A DNA stretch of 58,000 bases from Cryptomeria japonica (GCF_030272615.1 NC_081415.1:261952425-262010424); one strand, 5' to 3'. Counted from the stretch's first letter, positions 34,083-46,250 are shown. Notes: a model not told the origin generated them from the sequence alone. Program-made: numbers and translations.

Positions 34083-37000
34083 TTAGACTGATGAGAGATG
34101 AGGAAGGAATAATGTTTGAAGGGTCATTATATCCATCCTAATTTTATGCTCTTCATTCCTCAGTTCTAACTGTTGAGCCATGAGCTGTTGTAGCTTTTTG
34201 AAAAAGGTCTGAACTGAATTAGGCTCAGTGGTCAACTTGGAGGAGAGATCGGCGATCTCTTTCTCAATTGCATTAGTTTTATTTTTGATGTCTTTAATAA
34301 ATAAAGAAAATGTACACAATTTCTGGAATAAATAAAGAATGTGGTTAAGTTGAGGGGTCAACTCAGCAATGAATTTGACAAGTTTTACCTTGCCAACAAC
34401 TATTGATTTTTGGACTTCCTCTATCATTTTTGATGTTAGCTCTTTATCCTTGAGCTTGCTTAGGTATTCGGATGCATCAACTCTAGATGTATCAATCTGA
34501 TTAAGGAGTTCATCCAACTAAATATGGATGGCTGCATCGGTTGACATTGTTGCTGATGGTAGCATTTCTGTGAGCAGTGTCCTAACCTTTTGAAGTACCT
34601 TGTTCTTTTTCTGTATTGCTAGTTGTTTCTCCTATTTGGCCTTTGCTTTGCATAGTTCATCGAATTCAGTGAGTGCTTGCCCTTTTAATTTGGAGATGTT
34701 GACATTGGGCAACACGATCGGTTTAGATAAGTCAAATTTAAAACCATGTTTTCTCACCTTTTTCTCTCTTCCTTTTTTCTAGGGCACTAAGACAAGTGCT
34801 TGTGAGGCTTGCTATCCCTCGGTAGGTTGCTCGGTAGATGCAACACTTTGCACTGTTACTGTAGCAGTTGCAGTGTCTTTGGATGGCTCGGTGCTAGAGG
34901 TCTCTGCTGTAATATTTGTTGTGCTTGTCTGTCCCTGAGATGATTGATCTTTTGTTGTTTCTGTTGCAGCTTCAGACTTGTTACCTGTATCTTCTGTAGC
35001 TTCAGATTTGTTACCTTCGGTAACTTGTTTAGTGTCCTTGGGGGCTTCGGTTGGTACTTTTGGCTTCACCAGCGGATAAGGTTGAACTTGTTCTAAGACT
35101 GATTCACTAGACATGAGTTTTGCATAAGTGGTGCCTTCAATCATTTCTTGCTCCGGTGCGGCTTCATCCATTACATCTTCATCAATTTGTATTGTGTCAA
35201 TCGGGTTTGGACCTTGCTCGGTGACATCTGGATCTTGCTCAGTGACATCAACAATTTCAATTTGAGATTGTTCACTGACATCCTTTTGTCTGAAGATCTC
35301 CTGCCACTTGGCCTTAGTCTCATTCTCCACGTCAATATATAGCCCATTCATCAATTTTAAGGCTTTGTGTTTCACAAGAAATTTTGAATTGTATGTGGAC
35401 AAATGCTCCTTGATTTCAGCTACGGACATGTCAGGAAATAAGTGGACAAGACTTCTTTCTCTTATTTGTCTCTCTGAATCCATTGCATATTTCCATCTGT
35501 TATCAATATGTGAGTAGAGTTCACTTGGAAGTGACTTTGCTAGTTCCAATGGTGCTAACCGAAACTTCAGAAGTGTACATATGACAACTTCTTCAATCTG
35601 TCGTTTCTCATCATTGTTCCTAGACTCATACTTAACATATCTGAATCCTACAAATCCACCGTATTCCTTGAGATTGGCACAAAAGTTTTCAAAACTATGA
35701 ATGTTTACCTTTTTGCTCTTCACAATCTAGAATTTGTTAGCATCATCAAACTTTGTATCACTCGACTCTTTTGCCAAAATGAGTCTCTGAGTAGATTTCT
35801 TGTAAGTCTTTGTTACCTTAGGAGTGGCAATAGTCTTTTGTTTCTTGCTCGGTGATGCAGCTAATGCTCTAGTGTTGGGTCTCTTTGTTGGTGGAGTCGG
35901 TAGGGCCTTTGTAATGTCCTGTTTCTTTCTTTTTAGAACTTTTCCCTTTGGCAACTCTGTGCTCAATGTTATTGCAGCCTCCTGTGCTTTTATTTCTTCC
36001 TTGGTAATGGCAAGATTGCCTTTGACAGGTGTAGATGAAGATTCTTCTCCGAATTTCTCAGACAAAGCTTTTATCATCTTGGTTGCTTTCCTTATAGCCT
36101 TAGGAACTACAATGCTCATTTTTACTTTCTCCTTTACCTCTTCATAGGTTCCATACCTTAGTTCAATTGCATGCCTTGGCAATGATAGGTAGGCATCAAT
36201 TTGTTGCTGTGTGATGTCATAATCAATTTCATAACCCATTGGTTGCAATGACTGAATCCTTGGTTCAACACCATTTACATAGCAGTAATCAGTGTCAACT
36301 TCAAAATAAATATTGTCCTTGTATTTTTCAACCAGTTGTGGTGGGATCCTGTACCTGTTGTGCATTCTCTCTTGGAATTTTCTAAAGTAATCATCCATGA
36401 CATCATTAAGGTTATCTCCTAACTTCTTGATGTAATCATTGATCTGATGGGTGATAGGTCGGTGTAGCTCCCATACTACTTTACCGACTGAGGGAAAGAA
36501 CTTTTCAAAATAGAAAAACATACAGACAAGTAGTGAACCGAACTTGAGTGTGTTTGCCGAGTTGTTCTTCTTCGGCTTCCTTATTGTGTTCAGGTTCTCA
36601 AATAAGTTCTTTAGTAGTACTTCACACAAGTCTACTTTCATTCCCTTCTTTACTATTTTGTAGGCTAGGTCCACTGCAGCACATGGTACACTATTTTCCC
36701 TTGCAGATTGGAAGAAACAATAACCAATGACTCTGATTGCAAATTTCAGTTCAGCATCAGTGACATTATTCAATTTCAGTCCTCGGTAATCAGATTCTAC
36801 TCCAGTTAGACTGATTAGCTCCTTTTGTGATATCATTTTCTGTGCATGAGCATGATCGTAGATGGGATATCTGGTGATCAGGTGAATGACTTCCTTTGTG
36901 ATCTTGAATGGTTGCTCTTGTAGCCACATGAAATCGTCATGTACTCTGCTCAATATAAACTTAACCCATTAGGGTTTGAACACACGAGAATAGACTAGGG

Positions 37001-37280
37001 CTTTAGTTAATCCCTTGATTCTGATATGTTCAAATTTACTATCTAGTTTGTCGTCAGTGCATAGTTCATCATATGTGTTACTAATCTCTACATGACCGAG
37101 TTCCTCAAGATGGCACTTGGTAAAGAATCTGACATCTTCTACCAATAAGACTCGATCTAGGATGAGTGAAAATGTCATTTTATCATCCAATTCTGAGGCA
37201 ACTTTAGGAGTTAGGGAATATTTCAGAGATGGCTTCTCCACATTTTGGACAACTACAGGGTCTTGGATCTTGGGCGCCAT
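34083..37280 (-). pseudogene. long ORF of unknown function replacing pol (ORF2, copy 1)
   Basis: It starts at ATG 37280 in good context (CTACCATGG; MAPKIQDPVV). One frame carries through stops at 36969-36971, 35724-35726 and 34812, and later ones, to 34083, roughly 1,000 codons. Part 1 (37280-36400) is a predicted folded domain: FMWLQEQPFKITKEVIHLI, TGVESDYRGLKL, ELKFAIRVIGYCFFQSAREN, LKFGSLLVCMFFYFEKFFPSV. Part 2 is basic and Lys/Pro/Thr-rich (KVLKRKKQDITKALPTPPTKRP), nuclear-signal-like. Part 3 (35723-34812) has a compact domain, then an acidic Thr/Glu/Ser-rich tail (DVTEQDPDVTEQ). Part 4 (34780-34083) is a coiled coil. No enzyme motif was found. Similar 'plant transposon protein' ORFs are known from LARD-like elements, but I cannot assign a family. 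The second copy at 40.8-43.1 kb is about 90% or more identical by eye. Confidence 0.7.
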
Positions 37281-37343
37281 GGTAGATCTCGAGTAAAAAT
37301 TTGACAGGTTATCCTTAGGGTTTACAAGTAGCTTACTCTTCAC

Positions 37344-37825
37344 ACTCGATAGACACTAGCAATTTGACTAGATTAGAAACCAGCTAAACAATGTGAATAG
37401 ACTGATGTAAATACCTTGAAAATTTGATCTGAATGAAATTTGGTCGCTTTGATTCACTCTACTCTGCTTCTTGAAAACTTGAAAATGACCGCGAAAATAC
37501 TTTTAAGTACTCAAAAATACCTTATCGGGCTCCGTGCAGGTTCGGTCATGGTATTAAATGCGCTCAGTTCACCTTTTACCGATTTACTTCATTTTCTGTT
37601 TTCACCGAGTATTCAACTTTGCTTTGATAACTGACTTGACAAGTTTCCTGTATACACCGACTTGACAGGTTTCCTGTATACACCGACTTGACAGGTTTCC
37701 TGTATAGTATACTAACTGACTTATTGCATCTTAACTATGCAGATTTTGAATTCTTGTTCATAATAAAATAGGAGCTATTATGATTTATCTTTTAAAGAAT
37801 GCAGTCCCTTCATACCTTTTCTTGG
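37344..37825 (-). other. spacer between gag-like gene and ORF2
   Basis: No coding frame. It contains three direct repeats of CCGACTTGACAGGTTTCCTGTATA-like units (about 37630-37705, period near 29 bp) just upstream of ORF2. Confidence 0.6.
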
Positions 37826-37829
37826 CTAA

Positions 37830-39181
37830 TTTGAACTAGGTGCACCTAACTCAGTAGGTAAGGTGCTTTCTTCATCAGACATAATTTCTTTCTTTTTCCA
37901 AATCATCTTGAATTTTTCTTTTATCTCCTCAGTGTCTCTTCTCGGTTGATCACTGCAATCTCCAACTAAATGTCCAGCTTTGTGACAATTAAAATATGCC
38001 ATACCGGGATTTCTCCATGATCTCCAGTTGTTCATTCCAAACCTTATAAAACAGTTGGCACTTATATGTCCATATCTTCCACAACATTCACACCATATCC
38101 TCGTATTGTAATCCTATGGTACTACTGCATATTGTCGATGAGAATCTATGTGAATTCGATAACCTCCAGTGTTTGCTCGGTGTGGACACTTCATGTAGTT
38201 CTTTTGCTTAAACCAGCATCTCTCGGTACTATGTCCATATCTATTGCAGTTTTTACAAAACCCTTTGAATTTTGCCTTCTGATGGTTGTTGACAGACTTT
38301 GTTCTACATTGATTAGGTATGTGACCATATTTATTGCAATTATAACAATATCCATTGGACTTAAGATATTTGGTTTCTTAATTACCTTTTCTGATCTGGT
38401 ATATGTTGGCAGTATGACCTTGATTTCCACAGTAGTAGCAAATAGGCTTCTTCCTTTTGATGTTATTTCTTTTTTCAGCTTGTTTTGATGATTCTCCTTT
38501 CTCGGTAGTATTATTTCCTTTCTCGGTAGAGTCTTTTCCTTTATAACCGAGTCCTCCATCTTTGTAGAGTCTTCTTGTATTCAATTGCTCATCCAACATC
38601 TTTGATGCTTCATAACTCTTCTCCAATGATTCTTTGGATTTCTTTTCTGTTTCAAGTTCACCAGTCAACCTTGATACTTCAAGTTTCAATGATTGATTTT
38701 CATCATTCTTCAAAATTGCTTCATGATGAGCATAACCTAGTTGATCTATCATATTTTGTTGAATACCAGTTAACCTCATGATTTCATCATCCTTATCAGA
38801 TACTAGAGCTTCAAGTTGTTGTTTCTCTCTTTGTAGATCTCTTGCTTTATCCCGAGCTCTCCTTAATGCATCTAGATTTTTAGTCATTTGTGTACTGAAA
38901 TGTTCATGTTCTCTTTTCATTGCTTTTAGTTGATCAGCCAATGCTTTGATCTTTTCATTCAACATTCCAATCATTTCTTCAGTTTCTTCAGATATACTGT
39001 TCTCAGATGATGTCTCGATTTGTTCCACTAGCTCTTGAGAATCATGCAAGTTATCAGATAATCTTCTCCTTACTTTCAAATATTTTTGCATTTGCCTCTG
39101 CATGTCTGCAATCACTTGATTTACATTATCCATCTCTTCTTGAAGATGCACAATCCTCCGAGATTGTTTGTAGCCTTCCAT
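37830..39181 (-). pseudogene. Gag-like protein: coiled coil plus five zinc knuckles
   Basis: It starts at ATG 39181 (MEGYKQSRR), 50 bases after the primer site. Residues 1-200 form a long heptad coiled coil (EEMDNVNQVIADMQRQMQ, LQREKQQLEALVSDKDDEI). A charged linker (STEKGNNTTEKGESSKQ) and a series of CCHC knuckles follow: CYYCGNQGHTANIY (last Cys to Tyr, about 38440-38400), CYNCNKYGHIPNQC (about 38350-38306), CKNCNRYGHSTERC (about 38260-38218), CECCGRYGHISANC (about 38092-38050) and YFNCHKAGHLVGDC (first Cys to Tyr, about 38000-37958). The frame breaks at 38378 and again later. The usual Copia Gag N-terminal domain (DUF4219/UBN2) is absent, so this is a Gag reduced to coiled coil and nucleic-acid-binding part, in a non-autonomous element. 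Confidence 0.78.
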
Positions 39182-39229
39182 TGCTAAGATCTTTCTCTTC
39201 AAGTGCTTAAACCCTTTTCCAAGTTTCAA

Positions 39230-39241
39230 GCTCTGATACCA
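39230..39241 (-). promoter_or_regulatory. primer binding site, initiator Met tRNA
   Basis: Exact TGGTATCAGAGC on the minus strand, two bases after the LTR end CCTAACA. It fixes the direction of the element. Confidence 0.92.
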
Positions 39242-39243
39242 AT

Positions 39244-40336
39244 TGTTAGGCCCAATATAGAAAGCTAATGTACTGAGAGGGGAGGGGTGAATCAGTACTC
39301 CAAAACTTTTCTTTTGTAATAACCTTACTATTATGCATAAACAGAATAGTGCAATAACATAAAGCAAAACTATAATCAACAGATAACATTCATACATGAT
39401 TCACTCCATAACACATATATTTTGGTCACGCAGAAACTCTTGGTTAGAGAGAAAATTGCAGTGGGGATGGCACCCACAACTTCACTGCTGCAATAATAAA
39501 GAATGCTCGGTTAGAGCTACATTTAGCTATTTCTGATAGCTTACCCTGTTAGGAGTATTAAGATTAGTTAGATCTACCTTACTAAAGGATTTATACAACA
39601 CTATATAAGTGTAGCACCTGGTTAAAGGATTTACAATTTATAGACTTGGTTAGAGTCTTTTACCCTATTAAAGGTTTCTCTTACAACTTCAAAATATTAC
39701 AATATAATCATTACAAATATCTGCAACTTTACATATGAAATGCTAAAGCAGATTCTATGTGCTCTGAATAAGATTACCTAGCTTGTAGCATACCTCGGTA
39801 ACCCATAATGAAACTCAATAAACCCTTCTGTTTACTTTGTTCTTCGACTGTTCACTGATAACCTTCTCGGTGACCTCTCTGTGTCTCTGTAATAGTCTTC
39901 CTTCATGCATACACACTGCTATCTCATTGCATCTCTTATCACATCATATCATATCATGTCATATATCTAACCCTAGAATCATGCTGTATATATAGATCTC
40001 TTACAGCGGTGATCTGATTCATTGCTTCAATCTTACAAAAATATTCTTCGATTAAACAAAATATCTCATAGGTTAGATTGATCTTGTAATCATACACAAT
40101 CTCCTAGTGCAATTTCCAATGCAAAAACGGTTAGATGTGCCTCGATCTTGTAACACGTTTTCATGTGCATGTCTAGGTTCAATGTATCTAGTAAGACGTT
40201 TTACTCAGTGAATATCAACTCAGTGAGTTAATTATACCACTCGGTAGCCATGAACCTTTACTCAGTAAACAGCTCGGTGAATACTGTGTTTAGTGACTGC
40301 TTTCTTCAGTAATCGACTAGACTGTTCATACCGACA
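39244..40336 (-). mobile_element. second LTR copy, truncated
   Basis: Nearly identical to 32333-33426. It stops at ATACCGAC (40336) and jumps to AATAGTCAATAG, which corresponds to about 33609 of copy 1. The last roughly 98 bp of the LTR, the polypurine tract and some internal sequence are deleted, about 180 bp in all. Confidence 0.88.
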
Positions 40337-43106
40337 ATAGTCAATAGTATATGCAGATGTACTCCCCTTATTATTATCCTGTACATAACTCTAAATTTGC
40401 ATGTTCGATTCGGTTCTGTATTGTACTTGTGTACTCTGAATGCTCTGTATATTTTGCTCGGTAGACTCCCCTTGTATACAATACTCAAAATTGTGTTATC
40501 AAAACTGTACTATTCTCCAAGTGTAGAATTACTCCCCCTTTGTTGGGCTTTCCTCTCTTGTGTAGTAACATAATAGTACTCCCCCTTTTTGACAAACATT
40601 AAAAAATTAATTTGCATCCGGAGGCAGTAACTAATCAAAAATAGTTTTATACTTGGTCCGAGCGTCAGTGAGGGCGACTGAGAGTGAGTCCTTGAGACTT
40701 TCCATTAATGAGTTATGTGCTTGAATATCAGATAAGAGTGATATCAAGCAATCAAGAGCGCTTCCCTCTTGGGTAGTTGATAAGCTTGTAGCTCAGTTAA
40801 GCTACTCTTGGACTGATGAGAGATGAGGAAGGAATAATGTTTGAAGGGTCATTATATCCATCCTAATTTTATGCTCTTCATTCCTCCGTTCTAACTATTG
40901 AGCCATGAGCTGTTGTAGCTTTTTGAAAAAGGTCTGAACTGAATTAGGCTCAGTGGTCAACTTGGAGGAGAGATCGACGATCTCTTTCTCAATTGCATCA
41001 GTTTAATTTTTGATGTCTTTAATAAATAAAGAAAATGTACACAATTTCTGGAATAAATAAAGAATGTGCTTGAGTTGAGGGGTCAACTCAACAATGAATT
41101 TGACAAATTTTACCTTGCCAACAACAATTGATTTTTGGACTTCCTCTATCATTTTTGTTGTTAGCTCTTTATCCTTGAGCTTGCTTAGGTATTCGGATGC
41201 ATCAACTCCAGATGTTTCAATCTGATTAAGGAGTTCATCCAACTAAATATGGATGGCTGCATCGGTTGACACTGTTGCTGATGGTAGCATTTCTGTGAGC
41301 AGTGTCCTAACCTTTTGAAGTACCTTATTCTTTTTCTGTATTGCCAGTTGTTTCTCCTATTCGACCTTTGCTTTGCATAGTTCACCGAATTCAGTGAGTG
41401 CTTGCCCTTTTAATTTGGAGATGTTGACATTGGGCAACACGATTGGTTTAGATAAGTCAAAATTAAAACCATGCTTTCTAACCTTTTTCTATTTTCCTTT
41501 TGTCTGGGGCACTAAGACAAGTTCTTGTGAGGCTTGCTATCCCTCGGTAGGTTGCTCGGTAGATGCAACACTTTCCACTGTTCCTGTAGCAGTTGCAGTG
41601 TCTTTGGATGGCTCGGTACTAGGGGTCTCTGCTGTAATATTTGCTATGCTTGTCTGTCCCTGAGATGATTGATCTTTTGTTGTGTCTGCTGCAGCTTCAG
41701 ACTTGTTAGTTGTATCTTCTGTAGCTTCAGATTTGTTACCTTCGGTAACTTGTTCGGTGTCCTTGTGGGCTTCGGTTGGTACTTTTGGCTTCACCGATGG
41801 ATAAGGCTGAACTTGTTCTAAGACTGATTCACTAGACACAAGTTTTGCATAAGTGGTGCCTTCAATCATTTCTTGCTCCGGTGCGGCTTCATCCATTACA
41901 TCTTCATCAATTTGTATTGTGTCAACCGGGTCTGGACCTTGCTCGGTGACATCTGGATCTTGCTCGGTGACATCAACAATTTCAATTTGAGATTATTCAC
42001 CGACATCCTTTTGTTTGAAGATCTCCTACCACTTGGCCTTAGTCTCATTCTCCACGTCAATATATAGCCCATTCATCAATTTTAAGGCTCTGTGTTTCAC
42101 AAGAAATTTTGAATTGTATGTGGACAAATGCTCCTTGATTTCAGCTACGGACATGTTAGGAAATAAGTGGACAAGACTTCTTTCTCTTATTTGTCTCTCT
42201 GAATCCATTGCATATTTCCATCTGTTATCAATATGTGAGTAAAGTTCGCTTGGAAGTGACTTTGCTAGTTCCAATGGTGCTAATCGAAACTTCAGAAGTG
42301 TACATATGACAGCTTCTTCAATCTGTCATTTCTCATCATTGTTCCTAGACTCATACTTAACATATCTGAATCCTACAAATCCACCGTATTCCTTGAGATT
42401 GGCACAAAAGTTTTCAAAACTATGAATGTTTGCCTTTTTGCTCTTCACAATCTGGAATTCGTTAGCATCATCAAACTCTGTATCACTCAACTCTTTTGCC
42501 AAAATGAGTCTTCGAGTAGATTTCTTGTAAGTCTTTGTTACCTTAGGAGCGGCAACAGTCTTTTGTTTCTTGCTCGGTGATGCAGCTGATGCTCTAGTGT
42601 TGGGTCTCTTTGTTGGTGGAGTCAGTAGGGCCTTTGTAATGTCTTGTTTCTTTCTTTTTAGAACTTTTCCCTTTGGCAACTCTGTGCTCAATGTTATTGC
42701 AGCCTCCTGTGCTTTTGATTCTTCCTCAGTAATGGCAAGATTGCCTTTGATAGGTGTAGATGAAGGTTCTTCTCTGAATTTTTCAGACAAATCTTTTATC
42801 ATCTTTGTTGCTTTCCTTGTAGCCTTAGGAACTACAATGCTCATTTTTACTTTCTCCTTTACCTCTTCATAGGTTCCATACCTTAGTTCAGTTGCATGCC
42901 TTGGCAATGATAGGTAGGCATCAATTTGTTGCTGTGTGATGTCATAATCAATTTCATAACCCATTGGTTGCAACGACTGAATCCTCAGTTCAACAGCATT
43001 CACATAGCAATAATCAGTGTCAACTTCAAAACAAATATTGTCCTTGTATTTTTCAACCAGTTGTGGTGGTATCCTGTACCTGTTGTGCATTTTCTCTTAG
43101 AATTTG
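40337..43106 (-). pseudogene. second copy of ORF2, truncated at its 5' end
   Basis: It corresponds to about 33609-36372 of the first copy. ORF2 is open from 43090 (MHNRYRIPPQ) to 42326, reads through the point where copy 1 has a stop (copy 1 KF-stop-IVKSKK, here EFQIVKSKK), and has private breaks near 42305 and 42030 (a Trp-to-stop next to KAKW). It keeps the stops that copy 1 has after TEG (41534), within KAK-stop-EKQ (about 41359) and before LDELLNQ (41243). The first 290 or so codons and the whole gag and primer site are missing. At 43106 the sequence departs abruptly from the element. Confidence 0.8.
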
Positions 43107-43372
43107 CGTGGTAAGAAGATCAGGAGGCAAATTGTTTAGATGATTTTTAAGTAAGGGTTCAAGAATTTTGCAGATTAGATTTGGACCTTGCCAATGAGGC
43201 CTGCAGAATGTCGATTTCAAATGAATCCAAGGCTAAGGTTGATGAAAATAGGCTACATTCATTATACAACTCAAATAGAATCTTTGATGTCCCTAATCAC
43301 AATGTTAATGTGACTCTCGAAGAAAGGGAATATATGAAACACAAGGCCAAATATATCATTCAGTGGACATAG
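43107..43372 (+). pseudogene. decayed ORF, probable continuation of the one at 31.2-32.3 kb
   Basis: It reads DLANEACRMSISNESKAKVDENRL, then NSNRIFDVPNHNVNVTLEEREYMKHKAKYIIQW to a stop at 43370-43372. It is on the plus strand with the same character as the ORF broken at 32333. No known domain was recognised. That it continues the split ORF is inferred from position and style only. Confidence 0.35.
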
Positions 43373-43770
43373 GAGTGAGTTAGCAGACCCTAGCCAATGC
43401 ACCGCATTCCCCAAGTAGAAGGGAATCCATTACAATAGTAGGAAATAACTTTAATAATTATGAGACTTTATTCTTCTGCTAAGCCAACCACTTCTACTCA
43501 TCCAAATGGTTATGTTGGGTGAATATTTGTAATCAACTAATTGATTACAAAATTATTATATTAGCCATGGTATTATGAGATTAAATCTCTCCTCCTAGAA
43601 AGCAAAGGCTCCCTTCTTATTGCTAACTTAAACAACTAATACTTAACTAAGTATATTATGTACACTAAACTATTCATTAGGAGTTACATTCATCCTATTC
43701 TCTTATTTAGGAATAGATATAGATCGACTTTACAATAATTCATGACTATAATCCCTTAATAACTACAGTG

Positions 43771-45112
43771 TGTAATCAGCCGCAAAAAACTAGTTAGAGA
43801 AATAATGACCAATATACAATATTGGATAGACTAAATAATAACCATAAGGATACTAGCTAGTTTTAGTAATCAAGAAGTTCAAGTAAGCCCAAACTCTTCT
43901 TGTAATAATGAAAATTAGGGTTTCACCAATTAAGATAACAAAACCACTATTTTTTCTTAAAAGTCCATCACATTGAAATAGGGTTGGACCTAATAGATTT
44001 ACACTTGATCTTTCTAACGAAAAAACTCTAAAATACTAATTAGGTTCCACCTAGGTTAGGGTTTTGATTCCCTCTTTCTAAGTTGAATTGTGAAAATGTT
44101 GAAATTAGGGTAAATGGGTGAATATTGAAGAGGTCGGGCATAAACAATGAGCTATCATATAGAGCCACCAACCTGGACCTGAGTAGAAGAGGATTATTCA
44201 GATTTGTTCCTTGGAGTTTAGCCCGATTTTTCAAGACCATGTTGTTGGTTACCCCGGTCCTCTAAATTTCTCGCTCTCAAAAGGTGAACCAGTTCATCTC
44301 TGTAAATCTCGTCGACCCTGAATGTAGCTCTATACCTATTTCCTATACATAAATTGAAGGGAGAAATTGTTGGGAATATGGGTTTGCCTAAGTCAAACCC
44401 CGATTTAGGAATTAACCTTAAATGAATAAATTCAAATACTAAGATAAATACTAGAAATATATACCTCATATCTGTAATTGTTGATGATGATGATTTGTTC
44501 TTTGAATGTAATCACATATGTTGTCTGAAATGGCATGAACATGACAAAACCCTAATCACACACATGCTTTCATAAGAATGATGTAGTTTTATTCCACAAT
44601 GGTTGAATGATGAATATGCAGCCTTGAAGATATATGAAGATGCTTAATGATAGATGGTTCACGAATGCACAAGTGATAGGAATGATTGCTTAGAATTGAT
44701 AGCATACTTGGATGAAATTGGGTTGATAAATTATCTTTATATAGGGGCATATAGGTAAATTACCAATTAGGCCGACCTCCAACAGTCATGTTGACCACGG
44801 GGATCAATTCTCGTCTAGGAAATACAACACCTGCCCCAATTCAAGTTTGGGCCCCATTGAGAGGAAGCATGGGGCTAGGCATCATGGTCTAGACCAGGCT
44901 ATTGGGCGCCATGGTCCTTCTACATACATTACCAAGATAAGGATTAAGGGGGAGGGGTACATCACCATGGAACCCACCAATGGGTGTTTATGGCCTCAAA
45001 GCTAGAGAATAGAGACAAAATGAACCTAGATAGATGATGAGGAGAGGAAATGCTAAAGTAGGGGCACAAACATGAGGTGTAAATTGGCTGGGTGACAATT
45101 TATGATGCTAAA
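43771..45112 (-). mobile_element. LTR of the 8231-type family
   Basis: It starts TGTAATCAGCCGC and ends near GATGCTAAA. GGGTTTGCCTAAGTCAAACCCCGATTT..GGAATTAACC (44389-44424), CAATTAGGCCGACC (44764-44777) and ATTGGGCGCCATGGTCC (44899-44915) match the LTR at 8231-9466 in the same order and spacing. Ends are approximate and no target duplication was found. Confidence 0.6.
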
Positions 45113-45366
45113 ATTTTGTTACTCCTTATGTGAATCAAAGAGGACAAGGTTGTGATATATGAGCATCTCAAAGTCTTCAACATACACCACAAATTAATCA
45201 CTTAAATGTAGATAACAAAATGCAGCTCAAAGTCCCCAAATTATTGCCAGTTTATACACAACAATAATTCCAAATCTAATAATGTAGCTGAAAGACTAAA
45301 AAATTAGATTTAGATCACCTTTTACTCAAATGATTTCCTACACTACACAATTCAATCAATTTCTAA
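45113..45366. other. no gene seen
   Basis: Short AT-rich stretch between two LTR remnants. Confidence 0.5.
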
Positions 45367-46250
45367 TGTATATAGGGCAGACCACTAAGAGGGGGAGGGG
45401 TGAATTAGTTGTCACCAAAAATTGCAGCAACTTACTTTAATTCCAAATTTGATTAATTAGCAATGAAAACATGAATCATCAACATAACATGAACACACAC
45501 AACACCAATATTTTTGACGTGGAAAACTCGATTAAGGGAAAAATCACAGTGGGAACCTACCCACAATATGATGATACCCTGTAAGAAGTATATGAAATAT
45601 TACAATTGAAAATGACATGCATTCGGGAACACTACCTAGAGCTCACTACTCAAAAATGTAAAGATGTAAATCATGCTAACTTCAATAATAGCCGAAATAC
45701 TCTTTATTCTTAAAGAAACTCATAAATCAATTAATAAGTCTATTTCATTCCAAATTTCCTTCCATAGCTTCATTTGATCGTTCCATTTATTTTGTAATAA
45801 ACACGAAATTTCTATAAAAGATAAAGATTCTTCATTCAATAAATTGACATAACTAGTATCTCAATCATACAATACTTAGGCATTTCAAGTTGTCATAAGT
45901 TCAATAACAAAATAATACAAAGTAAAGGGTGAGATGCATCCGTCGATCTGCAACCCAAGCTATCTTCAATACAATCTTTAGCATGAAGACGAGAACAAGA
46001 TTCAGGTGCTTTTTCTGCCCAACCTTGAAGTTTACACTTCCCCAGAATTTTTAGTCAATCAAGAATACCCGACCCTGCACGAAGTGCTTAGCAAAAGAAT
46101 TTGAAAGACAAGATGGAATCCGGTGCATGCCTAGATGATATATGCAATTCATTTTTCTAATTCCATTAAGAAACATGCTAGATCAATCAAGGTTGTGGTA
46201 GAGTGGATAAATAAAAGAATTCCATCTATTTCAATGGTTATTCAATTGCT
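45367..46250 (-). mobile_element. Copia-type LTR remnant (minus strand)
   Basis: On the minus strand it ends AACTAATTCACCCCTCCCCCTCTTAGTGGTC...ATATACA, the same U5 word as the LTRs at 32333 and 39244. TCACAGTGGGAACC and GACGTGGAAAACTCG (about 45515-45560) are the conserved R-region words. The upstream boundary is not clear. No Met primer site lies next to it at 45366, so it is probably solo. Confidence 0.55.

Larger units (their letters stand above)
32333..43106 (-). mobile_element. Copia-type non-autonomous (LARD-like) element in LTR-internal-LTR-internal array
   Basis: On the plus strand the order is LTR (32333-33524), internal (33525-39243), LTR (39244-40336, shortened), second internal copy (40337-43106, truncated). 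The coding direction is minus. The primer site TGGTATCAGAGC abuts the LTR at 39230-39241, and the polypurine tract is at 33525-33539. The internal region codes a Gag-like protein and a long ORF, but no protease, integrase, reverse transcriptase or RNase H was found. Movement would therefore depend on a partner element. The array most likely arose by unequal recombination or a second adjacent insertion, followed by loss of the right-hand LTR at 43106. Confidence 0.82.
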
